A stretch of DNA of 64,000 nt from Siphonodentalium dalli. Lineage: Eukaryota; Mollusca; Scaphopoda; Gadilida; Siphonodentaliidae. Shown here one piece after another: positions 54,980 through 64,000 of the stretch. Within the stretch, counting starts at the first letter, position 1; every line of letters starts with the position of its first letter. The stretch is taken from the NCBI GenBank assembly GCA_032622095.1, contig CP136061.1, positions 231,816,944-231,880,943 of the forward strand, written 5' to 3'. Under the pieces are notes generated by a model. The model worked only from the letters and a program-made list of their open reading frames with translations, had not been told where the DNA came from and did no database searches. A program made the position numbers and the translations under genes.

Positions 54980-57900
54980 CTATGGACTGCATCTTCTATG
55001 AATCAGGCTTATGTCGTCTATGCCAACACTACCATAGAAATAGTTCAGCTGGAAATAAAACTCTATCTTGAATGACCCTCGTAAATTTGTTTCGATCCGT
55101 TGTCTCTCCCAGCTTTGTCTTCGACTAACTATTGCGGTTGCGTCCTTCGCCCAGAGAAATACTGGTTGTGTTCTATTGTTGTTCTGATAATTAGCGTAAA
55201 CACTCAAACTACCCAATTTGTGCCCAAAGAAGTAACAATAGAATGTCAGACATATCTGGCCATCCATCCGAATGACTGGAGATTCGGCACGAGCAAACGA
55301 TCCCTTCTCCCGGAAGAACATATCTGGAGACAAGTAATATCGTCTCCTTCCAGAGTGGTCTGCCATTGGTCCAAATCTCCGGTCTTTTTTCTTGAGCACC
55401 CAATCTATTGTGGCTCTAGCCTTGTTCAAGAACCCACACGAATTTCGGTCGAATGTACAGCGGAACGGCCTCAGTTGTGGACGCTGTGTCGCGGATTCTG
55501 TGAAGATTATCATGTCGTTGACATTTCGACAGCTGCCCGGCTGTAGACTCAGTCTGTCAATAGCAGCGAACGATCCATTACCGATTCCAACCAATATCCT
55601 TATCTTGAAGTTCGTCTCTTCTATCAGCTTCAATTTATACGTCTTCCATCTCAGAAAGTTTTCTGAGTTCAGTTCTTTTCGGCGAAGAACTTGACTATGA
55701 GAGTCAAGTATCTCGATATGAAGAGAATTTCCCCGTCTTCGGGGTAGGATGCTGTCGAATTCGAGACACCAATGACCACGTTTCACGTCGAGACTTTCAA
55801 GTTTAGTCAAGTCAGTTAACTCCGCCTTATTTAGGTGATTCTCGGTAACGATGAAGGAGTCTCTTCTTCCACCGACATTTCTCGAATTCCATTGCAGCTC
55901 CTCGGCAAATATCCAGCTTAAGTTTCCATTGTGATCCGAATAGAAGATGCAGAAGTTGTTGATATTCTGCTCCGAAGTCCGACCAAAGGAGCATGACACA
56001 GCACCGCCTACAACGGAACCAGTTTCCTCGCAGTCGTTGCCAGTATATATCGAGTCACAGCTACACTGGTGAGTATCGAACCCTGTCGGGATGCAGGTTC
56101 CTCTGTAATTACACGTGGTGTCCGCGCACTCAGAGACATTTCCAAAGGTCGCAGTGACGAAATCACTAGTAGTGCATGGTGTCGACGAGAACGCGATCTC
56201 ATCCATGGCGACATCAGATCTGTGCGTGGAACCAACGGCTGCGCCTACTGTTATCTTATAATCTTTACGACTCGCTATGAATATTTCCTGATACTTCCAC
56301 TCTCTTCCAAGGTTACCTTCTCTGCTAAAAGCCTGGATAGTTTCACTTGTGTTACACGTGACGGTGACCCAAAGTCTACCCATCTGCGGTCCATACATGT
56401 TGTAGAAAAATGACAAACACCCTATACCTCCTGGTAGATAGTTTGTGTCCAATGTGGCGGTATCGTTTACTATTCTCGGTCTGGACGCCTCGATATAAAG
56501 ATAGTAGGTCGTGCCATTGGCTGCTCTGCGTGGTCCTGTGCCAGCTGAAGGCGTCCTTCTCTTTCCTATTCTCCAGTTAAAGTCATCACTTGTAATCTGT
56601 CGGAAAGGACACTTTCCCCACTCATTGTTTTCAAAGTTACACAGAAAACTCTGCCTATCAGCAATAGATGTCTCGTCAATACGTGCTTCTAGCCTAAATC
56701 CGCCTCCCATTTCTCCGTCAAAGATAATTAGCGTCGTATTGGCGGTAGTGATCATCTCGTGCGCATCATCAGTTTGCCCACAAAACCGTGGGCCAGTCTG
56801 TCCGAGCAGATTATATTTGACTTCCAACCAATCCTGACATTCGTGACCAGTATATCTTCCCAAATAAATATTTGTCAAATTCAGGCTTATACGAAATCCC
56901 TCACCTGCCGTGATGAGCCATATGCACCGAGAACCGAGAATTCCCGCGGGATAGCTGGGCGATTGTATGACAACAGGAATTGTTGTCGTTGGCGTTATGT
57001 TGATTACTCCACCGCACCCTGAGGTTGCTGCGACATCAATCTGGTCGCATCGATCACCAGCTAGACCATCTGGACAATGACACCGACAATCATTAGCCAA
57101 AAAACCATCGTTTGTGCAAGTAAGGCTAGCACCACACTCTCTATGGCAGTGATATGCTTCGTTTATCGCTTTGGTGTCATAAAAACTCATTTCACCACGT
57201 CGTCCAACCAGAAATTGAAGCCTGGGATCCTTAACTATAATTGTGTCTTCACCATTCGACGAAAAAGCCTCTCCTCCATAGTGCATGTTGGATGATAAGT
57301 CGTATTTCGCAAGGTTTCTTGTGTTTCTCCAGACAGAAAAATTAGGCGCGTATTTCCGCTCCGCGTTTTGCTTCTGCACATCTATGTAACGAGCTCTGTC
57401 CGTGCGCATGTGTTCGTGTATTAACCCAATAACATGACCGAATTCGTGCATCACGATTCCGTAATGAATGCATCCCCTTTCGTTCAGTGACATGTGCTGA
57501 TTCTCTGTATTCCTCATATACCCGACGGTCGCCGAGCAGCCTCTACCAGATTGTATGTCAAGATAGGGCACCGTTTCTGAATTCCGAGGTGTAACTTGTT
57601 GGAACCGGATGCAGGATATGTTCATCAATGTTTCCATAACCCGTCTGACCATAAGTTTTGATCTGGGGTTTCTTAATCTGCTGCTTCCGGAGTTGAAGCT
57701 CCATGGAACCACCCCATTTGGCCAGAGTCTGTGTGGGAACAACACTTTTCTTTTCTCTGGAAGGTCCATGGCATCTCGTTCATTAACATCATATTCCATG
57801 TTGGCAACACTAGATCCTTCTGTCTGATTTACCACGAACCAATCTTCTGAATGTATTATCTCGTCTGGAGGGAGGTTGTTTGTCTTCCCTGCGGAGTTAC

Positions 57901-58237
57901 TGCCACGTGCTATATTTATTGGGCTGTCGTCATTTTGCTTCTTTATTTCGTGATCATAATCGATGTTGTGTGCTGAATCATATTCCGAGATGTTCCCTTG
58001 ATCAGCCATGTCCTCCAATGGATTGACATAGTTTTTCACTGCCGGTTTAAATTCGTGGTTGCCTTCCAGGTCCACAAAGCTCTCTTCCATTTCCAGCTGC
58101 CCCTCCTCTTCTCGTTCCCCGGCGATATACTCATCCTCTCTGATTAGCTCTGCCAAGTCTGTTTCGGCATTAACGAAACGGCATCCTATCAGCAAGATGA
58201 GCAGGCCACAAAACGCTGACTTCAACGAAGTCTTCAT
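54980..58237 (-). CDS. Secreted astacin-family (M12A) metalloprotease with EGF, CUB and three MAM domains
   Basis: A 1085-residue zinc endopeptidase in one uninterrupted frame. Residues 1-24 form a signal peptide (hydrophobic core CGLLILLIGC). Residues 25-165 are an acidic propeptide; MEYDV at 147-151 may be a variant of the FxGD aspartate switch, and EKRK at 161-164 a basic processing site. The catalytic domain spans about 167-364: HEFGHVIGLIHEHMR at 264-278 supplies the three zinc histidines, the catalytic Glu and the family Glu; the Met-turn is SNMHY at 316-320. Then EGF (about 368-397), CUB (about 408-521), MAM1 (about 533-688), EGF (about 704-737), MAM2 (about 749-903) and MAM3 (about 926-1083). 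No transmembrane segment is visible, so the product should be secreted or matrix-bound. Targets could be matrix or growth-factor precursors (inference from the family). Meprins carry MAM and EGF but a different order, and BMP1/tolloid has no MAM, so neither name fits. All active-site residues are present. Confidence 0.95.
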   Translation of the reverse strand: MKTSLKSAFCGLLILLIGCRFVNAETDLAELIREDEYIAGEREEEGQLEMEESFVDLEGNHEFKPAVKNYVNPLEDMADQGNISEYDSAHNIDYDHEIKKQNDDSPINIARGSNSAGKTNNLPPDEIIHSEDWFVVNQTEGSSVANMEYDVNERDAMDLPEKRKVLFPHRLWPNGVVPWSFNSGSSRLRNPRSKLMVRRVMETLMNISCIRFQQVTPRNSETVPYLDIQSGRGCSATVGYMRNTENQHMSLNERGCIHYGIVMHEFGHVIGLIHEHMRTDRARYIDVQKQNAERKYAPNFSVWRNTRNLAKYDLSSNMHYGGEAFSSNGEDTIIVKDPRLQFLVGRRGEMSFYDTKAINEAYHCHRECGASLTCTNDGFLANDCRCHCPDGLAGDRCDQIDVAATSGCGGVINITPTTTIPVVIQSPSYPAGILGSRCIWLITAGEGFRISLNLTNIYLGRYTGHECQDWLEVKYNLLGQTGPRFCGQTDDAHEMITTANTTLIIFDGEMGGGFRLEARIDETSIADRQSFLCNFENNEWGKCPFRQITSDDFNWRIGKRRTPSAGTGPRRAANGTTYYLYIEASRPRIVNDTATLDTNYLPGGIGCLSFFYNMYGPQMGRLWVTVTCNTSETIQAFSREGNLGREWKYQEIFIASRKDYKITVGAAVGSTHRSDVAMDEIAFSSTPCTTSDFVTATFGNVSECADTTCNYRGTCIPTGFDTHQCSCDSIYTGNDCEETGSVVGGAVSCSFGRTSEQNINNFCIFYSDHNGNLSWIFAEELQWNSRNVGGRRDSFIVTENHLNKAELTDLTKLESLDVKRGHWCLEFDSILPRRRGNSLHIEILDSHSQVLRRKELNSENFLRWKTYKLKLIEETNFKIRILVGIGNGSFAAIDRLSLQPGSCRNVNDMIIFTESATQRPQLRPFRCTFDRNSCGFLNKARATIDWVLKKKDRRFGPMADHSGRRRYYLSPDMFFREKGSFARAESPVIRMDGQICLTFYCYFFGHKLGSLSVYANYQNNNRTQPVFLWAKDATAIVSRRQSWERQRIETNLRGSFKIEFYFQLNYFYGSVGIDDISLIHRRCSP

Positions 58238-58241
58238 GGCA

Positions 58242-58260
58242 GCTGAAAGAGTCAGGAAGA
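58242..58260 (-). other. Probable 3' splice site just upstream of the astacin start codon
   Basis: On the - strand the bases before the ATG read CTTCCTGACTCTTTCAG then CTGCC then ATG. This has a branch-like CTGAC, a pyrimidine tract and an AG ending 5 nt before the start. It suggests a 5' UTR intron with the first transcribed exon further upstream (to the right of 58260), and it supports this ATG as the true start. Seen in sequence; use is inferred. Confidence 0.5.
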
Positions 58261-58659
58261 CAACCGCCTGGGCTGTTGGTTCGATAATACTGGCGAAGCG
58301 ATGACCTTATCACATGGTATTCGCTGGCCGTGGAAGGCTCTGTCCACTTGTTGTCAACCCTGGGGAGTGTAATCCCTGTTAATCTGATAGATCGACAATG
58401 TTATCACGAAATTATGTCCAAGCACACACGCCGGTCATCCACGTAAACAACGAAACGGTGAATGTTACTGAAGTGCGAAGTGGTCATCCATGCCAGAGCG
58501 TGCGATTGATTGACGAAGGTTGTTATTATGGTGGCGTTTACATGCGCGCGATAATTTTGTTTCACCGATGAAAATAAAAGCGCGCTGCCCGGGCGTTTAC
58601 ACGAACGCGTTAAGCTGATAAAGTCATTCATGCCAGAGCGTGCGGTTATTGTTAGAGTG

Positions 58660-59005
58660 CGTCGGTCATTGGCAGAATGAGGTCCTCAGAGGATGAATTT
58701 AGCGACGCTACCTATCACAACGGGCTAGAATCACTAAATTCACCCTCTGGGGAGCCTCATTATGCTTGGGCCTCATCTTATGGGAAATATCTATAGTCTT
58801 AACTTAACATATTACATTTCCCTTTCTGTTCAGTTTCTATATGCCCCCCTAATTTGATTTTTTTTTTAAATCCATAATCAAAGATACTAATGAACTTCAC
58901 CAATATCAACTGGGGAACTTCAATCTGATCCTATAGATCTCCCATAGCAATTGAGGCCTAAGCAGAATGAGGTTCCCAGCTGGTGCATTTGGTGACGCTA
59001 GCCTC
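58660..59005. repeat. GCAGAATGAGG-family element upstream of the astacin gene
   Basis: Opens GTCGGTCATTGGCAGAATGA with a hairpin (AGCGACGCTA / TAGAATCACT). It shares CAACTGGGGAACTTCAATCT with the other members and ends in a second AGCAGAATGAGGTTCCCAG. About 430 bp from the start codon, so it lies in what may be promoter DNA. Confidence 0.6.
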
Positions 59006-59468
59006 TGATAATAATAATGATGATATATGGACAATCGAATCGGATTGAGTATCTTTAAGCTGCTTCAAGCAACAATTCATATTATTTAATTTGAGAGAAA
59101 CAGGTATTGAACACCCTACATAGATCCAACGTCCGGGACAACGAGGCTAGCGGGAAATTGATCACACTTGTGTCGATAAGATTTAGTATGTATGTAAGAA
59201 GAGTGACAGCAAACTCCCTAGATCAATTCAAATATATCTAAAAACGATAGCTGGAGAGGAAAAGAAAATAAATTTTATTTTAATTTCTATAATTGCGCAA
59301 ACAAAAATAAAGTGAGCTCAAGAAGACAAGTAGCCATTACAAGCGAAAGCTGAATACAGGCTGAAGATCAAAGGTAAATGTTATGGCTGTTATCATTTCA
59401 TTTCAATCTAATGCTCTATTCCTAGTTATTGTCCATATATATTACGAAAGCGCATTAGGGTCATCCGA

Positions 59469-59623
59469 AACACCACCGCACCCCAACTATATACAAATAC
59501 CAAACTCGCTATAACGACCTGCAAGTCGTTATAACGACTTTCAACAACTCGTTATAACGAGTTGCAACTCGTTCTAATGAGTTGTGTAAATATTTGTATT
59601 GTTGGGGTGCGGTGGTGTTTTTG
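59469..59623. mobile_element. Inverted-repeat MITE with AAACACCACCGCACCCC ends
   Basis: Arms AAACACCACCGCACCCCAAC and GTTGGGGTGCGGTGGTGTTT are exact complements. The interior is four variants of the palindrome CGTTATAACG/ACTCGTTATAACGAGT. No convincing TSD. A (TA)n microsatellite follows at about 59644-59658. Confidence 0.7.
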
Positions 59624-59659
59624 ATGGCCCTGATGGGCTTTGGTATATATATATATATC

Positions 59660-61380
59660 CCCCCCCTGATATACATGGTAGTTCGTCCAAATTCTTGGAC
59701 CTTTTTGTTACAGAACTGTTATACACCGGCAGTTGTTCTATCACGGGGTTGTTCATGAATGATTTGTTGCGGTTTATTATGATTCAAATTATACATTTTC
59801 TCGAGTTTTTGACAGCTAAAACGCATTTCTTTTTAGCCATCTGGGTAATAATTCGATTAATTTGTCCATTCGAACTCTCGCAATATATGGCCCCAAGTAA
59901 TGTAAAAATAATGAAAATCCCATGTGGCGTGTCATAACTACGAAAACGGCGAATTGTGATATCTCAATCGGTTCTCTTTCGATAGAGTCGGTTCTCTCCT
60001 AATGTAATCGGTGCAATAGTGGGAATACGATGACTATCGTTTGGAACGATATGTAAAAATAACCAAATAAGCACAACGAAATATGCAATAAGTTGATTTT
60101 ACACCACTTATGATAAATTTCGGTGAGTTACACTGCCTTCTTATATATAATTATGTGTCAACAGTAGTAACAGAATCGTTCACTTTATTGTACCACAAAG
60201 CATGCAATTTGGCATGTATAGTCAGTGTGAAATGTGAAGACTGATTTTTGTTTCCCAACAAAGCAATCATAATGGTCGACTGATTCAAATGGCCGCCACT
60301 TTTATAAAAAGCCGCCGTTTGCAGCTTGTACTCAACGTATAAGACGAACGTGACTTAAGGATTCGACCGCCACCGAGAGGGGTTCAAATGTGTAGGTAAC
60401 CCATGTCATTTCACGGTTCTAAAATATATTTATGTCAAATAAAAGGTGTTGTAAGCCAGCCCCCCCCCCAAGACACACTCATTATTCACCACAAACCCCA
60501 CCCTATCCAAAATAGCCGCCGTCCAATTAGGGGACCCGTGTCATATTTTCGACTCTTTCCACACACTCCACCCCACCCGATGGCGAATTTCTGCAACAAT
60601 TTCACTGCGTAGTGGACCCATTTGGACAAAATTACATTCCCTGTGTCTAACCCTACATTCTGATATACTATACGCCCCATTATATGGAATATATAAGCTG
60701 AAATCGATCCTGTTATTGTAAACATCGAGTCTATTTTTAGCTGTTTTCATCGGCGCGTGTTTGCGTGTTCGCCATTACAGTATTCGTACTAAAACAGCCA
60801 TATTGTAGCTAAAAACGAATGCGCAGTATTCCACTGCGTCATTTGGTATCTAAAACTTGTTGTTTGCTAGCGTATTCATCGAGAAATCTAAATTCTAAAA
60901 TTGATGTCGAACGCAGTTTTTCGTGTTTCGTGGCACCTTCGCATGGGTGGGTTAATGGTCTCTAGGTGTGCATAAATCGCAGCTTCGCTCGAATTAATAG
61001 ATTTTTGTTGTGTAATAGATGATATTCTTTATTTTAATACCAAGTTTGCTTATGGGCATAGCGTTATCACTGTACAAATGCATTTCTACAGTTGTTCCAC
61101 GGCCTTGATTTCGACAATTTTATGTTAGGTCAGTTGTCGACCGAATAATGCAACTTCTGGTGTCCGGTCAGTGGCGGGGTTAATATGTTTCGTCATAATA
61201 ATAATAATAATATTCCATCCCATCCCGCAGATTGTCATTTCCCGCCGTTCGATCGCAGCGACGCCTTTCGTTACAATTGTTATAGAAGTGCAGGCGTGTT
61301 ATTTGGGTCAACTTCCAGAATCCATGTTCAATTCTGAGATCCGTTTTATGCTCAGTTCAATTTCAACTTTTTAAATATAA
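59660..61380. other. Region without a supported gene
   Basis: AT-rich, with a decayed copy of the 115-bp tandem repeat (about 60360-60530) and an (AAT)n run near 61197-61212. Short open frames show no family features. Confidence 0.5.
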
Positions 61381-61800
61381 TATTTTAATTCCAACATTAG
61401 ACCTTTTTTGTAGTAGATTTAAAATATTAAAATAAAACTATTAAGTAAGAATTGAAATATAAAGTTAGAGTTACAATTAAAATATAAGAATTAAAATATT
61501 AAGTAAGAATTAAAATATGAAGTTATAATTAAAATATCAAGTTAGAATTAAAATATAAAGTTAGAATTAAAATATAAGAATTAAAATGTTAAGTTAGAAT
61601 TAAAATATTAAGTAAGAATGAAAAGATTAAGTTAGAGTTAAAAGATTAAGTTAGAGTTAAAATATAAGAATTAAAATTTTAAGTTAGAATTAAAATGTAA
61701 AGTTAGAATTTAAATATAAGAATTAAAATGTGAAGTTAGAATTAAAATATTAAGTAAGAATTAAAATGTTAAGTTAGAATTAAAATGTGAAGTTAGGATT
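61381..61800 (+). repeat. AT-rich minisatellite
   Basis: About 25 units of AATTAAAATATTAAGTA type, 15-17 bp each, alternating AGTTAGAATTAAAATAT and AAGTAAGAATTAAAATAT variants. Almost free of C on the + strand. Confidence 0.9.
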
Positions 61801-61983
61801 GTGACCCTAATAACCCTCCATATTTTAGGCATATGAATTCCAACTGTTGTGTCATTCATGAAGTTTCCAAATGTTACAAATAGAAGAATGAGATGAAATG
61901 TTAGTTTTATATCAGACAGTGTACCAGCGATTTCCAGCTTTTGGTGACGTAATAAAAATCGCGACTCTCAAAAAAAAAATTAA

Positions 61984-62460
61984 AGGTACTCAATCCGAAT
62001 CGATGGTCCCCATATCATCAGATTCCAACAACAACAAAAACATTTTTTGAAATGCCGCTTCAGTTATCAGAATCGATTAATTGCCCAAAAACAATGCTAA
62101 ACACAGTCAACTATTATAGTATAACATTGCCCAAAACGGGTTATTTATTAACAGTTTGTTCAACGAAATCTGAGCGGATTGTCAAATATATAACAATCAA
62201 AGCCACTTGATTTTAGAGTTATCCATCCGCAATTTGGTCCGATACCGTCGGCTTGACGAATATTTGCCAGGCCGTCAAAAATTACATATCTCGGGAAATA
62301 ACAATTTCAAAAATCGATATTTAATCACTCTGAGCTTTGATGTGTGGGTTCCTAGACTCGAATCAAGTCCATCTATGTTCCGCTCCCAGACACATACCGA
62401 TTATAGATACAAATCGCGTCTCGACGATGAATTACATGCAATAATTTGCTTGGGTCGGTA
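61984..62460 (+). mobile_element. AGGTACT-family TTAA element, right end lost
   Basis: TTAA at 61980-61983, then AGGTACTCAATCCGAATCGA and the family interior (ATCATCAGATTCCAACAACA, GCCACTTGATTTTAGAGTTA). The right terminus is not recognisable. Confidence 0.65.
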
Positions 62461-63340
62461 ACTACATTCGCCTTGTAAGTCGGCATCCCTCCGAATTGTC
62501 TATTTCGGAAATTTCACCATCTAGCTTCCAATTTATAATTTGGTTGACTGTATAAGAATATCCAAAATATGATCCGAACGAAAATCAGCTTGCATTCCTT
62601 CCTTCTGGAATATTCAGCAGAAACTATTCTTGATCAAACACTATAATACAGATATAATATATCTAAATATGCGATGAAATGGACGAATGAAAGCGTCGAC
62701 AAAGCAGAGCAAGTAGTAAGAAACGAACAATTTCAAAATAGGGTGTTACAGTTCAGACCAAAACATTATGGACAAAACAATGAGGGTATCAACGAAACTG
62801 TTGATGACTTTATGGAGTTGCCTGATACCATAAATATATCGGCATTGAAACTATATGTGGAAAAGCTATTTTTAAGAAAAACACCACATAAGTGCAAACC
62901 CCTTAATACCATGCACGGTGTAAACACTTTAAATGTTAAAGACATATTATGTACTTGTTCGGGTGCGAGAAACTGATAAGTTAGTATTCAGGCGCTATAA
63001 CAACTGGAGCAATGTAACCTTCTACTAACATCGCCGAAAATTTGAAGCAAATCGGCCGTACCACTCCATAGAAAACATCGTCAAAACTACGCTCAATTGT
63101 AAATATTTACTACACGATTCGGGACGCATCTATCGGCGCTAAACTAACGAAAACGATTTCGCCATCGGGAGTCACTGCATTTAATTAATATATAAGGATG
63201 ACGGTGTGTGTTGTCAATTTGGATATACTTTTTGTAAAAATTACTACTTTGAACATGATTATTCTCCAATTTCTATTTGATCACCATACCGGAGTGTTTC
63301 ACATCACTTTAAGTTCCCCCTGATATGTTCAAGGATATCT

Positions 63341-63824
63341 TAAAGGCCCATTAAATTTTCGAGTCACCGATTTTTTTTTTTATTATAGTACCTTGATATA
63401 CGGTTTTAATAACAATCTATGCCATAATATATGATTAAAATATTATAATATTATAATTCATCACCATTTGAAACGTTTGTGTGACTGTGTCTCAGAAGAT
63501 GCCCATAGAGAAATAGAAAACCGCTGAAATCATAGACAGATTTCCCCCGTTATGGCTCCCAGAATGCAACAGAATTCGAACTAAAATGTATTTGGAAGGG
63601 GAATAACACTATATATGAAGATATAGAGTTATTCCCCTTCAATTGGAAAATAATGAGCCCAGAACACCAAGTCGGTATCTCAACAAAAACAACATGTTCA
63701 AAGTTTATTACACCGAATAAGTTCATAATACAATGTTTTGGAGCTTCCTCTTACAAATGGTATATAATATGGCTTATATTTTATATAAAATTATCTGGGG
63801 GTTCGAAAATTAAGTGGGCCTTTA
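63341..63824 (+). mobile_element. TA-flanked TAAAGGCCC element, uninterrupted copy
   Basis: Ends TAAAGGCCCATTAAATTTTC and GAAAATTAAGTGGGCCTTTA are inverted with few mismatches, with TA at both extremes. The central palindrome (about 63593-63647) holds GGAAGGGGAATAAC. It gives the uninterrupted reference for 8390-9102. Confidence 0.8.
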
Positions 63825-64000
63825 TGATGTGCTGGTCAGAATGCGATGAAAATTTGGAAAGATAATCTCATGTATTTGGCCAACATAGGTATTAACTAAT
63901 AATATGGCGAACGGCTACAAACTTGACTGAACACCGACAGAATAGGAAGGGTCGACTTGAGGGGACATGTACACGTGTGCTGGTCATTTGTTCATTTTAA

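Noticed and set aside
55100-55546. 148-residue + strand frame opposite the astacin gene
   Set aside because: It is the antisense shadow of the conserved MAM domains.
59644-59658. TATATATA run as a core promoter
   Set aside because: It is a simple (TA)n microsatellite next to a MITE with no gene downstream.
62674-62976. 100-residue open frame on the + strand, hydrophilic, with KAEQVVRNEQ and CTCSGARN
   Set aside because: No family recognised, no splice or promoter support and no neighbouring exon. It could be an exon of an unseen gene; a protein search and RNA reads would decide.

Overview
The window is animal nuclear DNA, AT-rich and crowded with repeats. I infer a mollusc or another lophotrochozoan. 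The introns obey GT-AG rules, and the dispersed repeat that opens with TTTTTAGCTCACCTGAG and runs into GTCCGTCC tracts is one I associate with mollusc genomes. The species cannot be named from sequence alone.

Two protein-coding genes are supported. (1) The 3' part of exportin-4 (XPO4) lies on the + strand from the left edge to 51281. Nine exons join in perfect reading phase to give 365 codons up to the stop. They total only about 1.1 kb; the other 50 kb is intron. (2) A 1085-residue secreted astacin metalloprotease lies on the - strand at 54980-58237 in one uninterrupted reading frame, with EGF, CUB and three MAM domains behind the catalytic domain. The two genes are convergent, about 3.7 kb apart.

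The introns are built mostly from mobile elements, many of which can be bounded exactly by terminal inverted repeats (TIRs) and target-site duplications (TSDs). By region: 0.5-1.4 kb, a hAT element beside exon 2; 4.9-7.5 kb, TTAA-flanked elements that abut each other and share a TTAA; 8.4-9.1 kb, a TA-flanked element with a hairpin MITE inside it; 9.4-12.9 kb, a 21-bp minisatellite with a 340-bp higher-order period, interrupted by a 0.65-kb TIR element; 14.1-19.15 kb, a DIRS-like element with inverted terminal repeats and an internal complementary region; 19.2-23.55 kb, two TA-flanked near-perfect palindromes on either side of a 3.6-kb Harbinger-like element that holds a hAT; 23.8-25.7 kb, three head-to-tail Helitron-like units; 27-36 kb, a roughly 200-bp repeat array split by a hAT and by a second DIRS-like element that itself contains a hAT; 37.0-39.8 kb, a 2.8-kb hAT carrying the mollusc-type repeat; 40.15-49.2 kb, a 9.07-kb region bounded by hAT ends with a perfect 8-bp TSD, filled with palindromic tandem arrays and a 3.3-kb insertion. 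No intact transposase, reverse transcriptase or tyrosine recombinase was seen.

Upstream of the astacin gene (58.3-64 kb) there is only repeat-rich DNA and no gene I can support. The two genes have no evident functional link. The main interest is the exactly resolvable nesting of elements, a hairpin core shared by MITEs with different ends, and the unusual domain order of the astacin.
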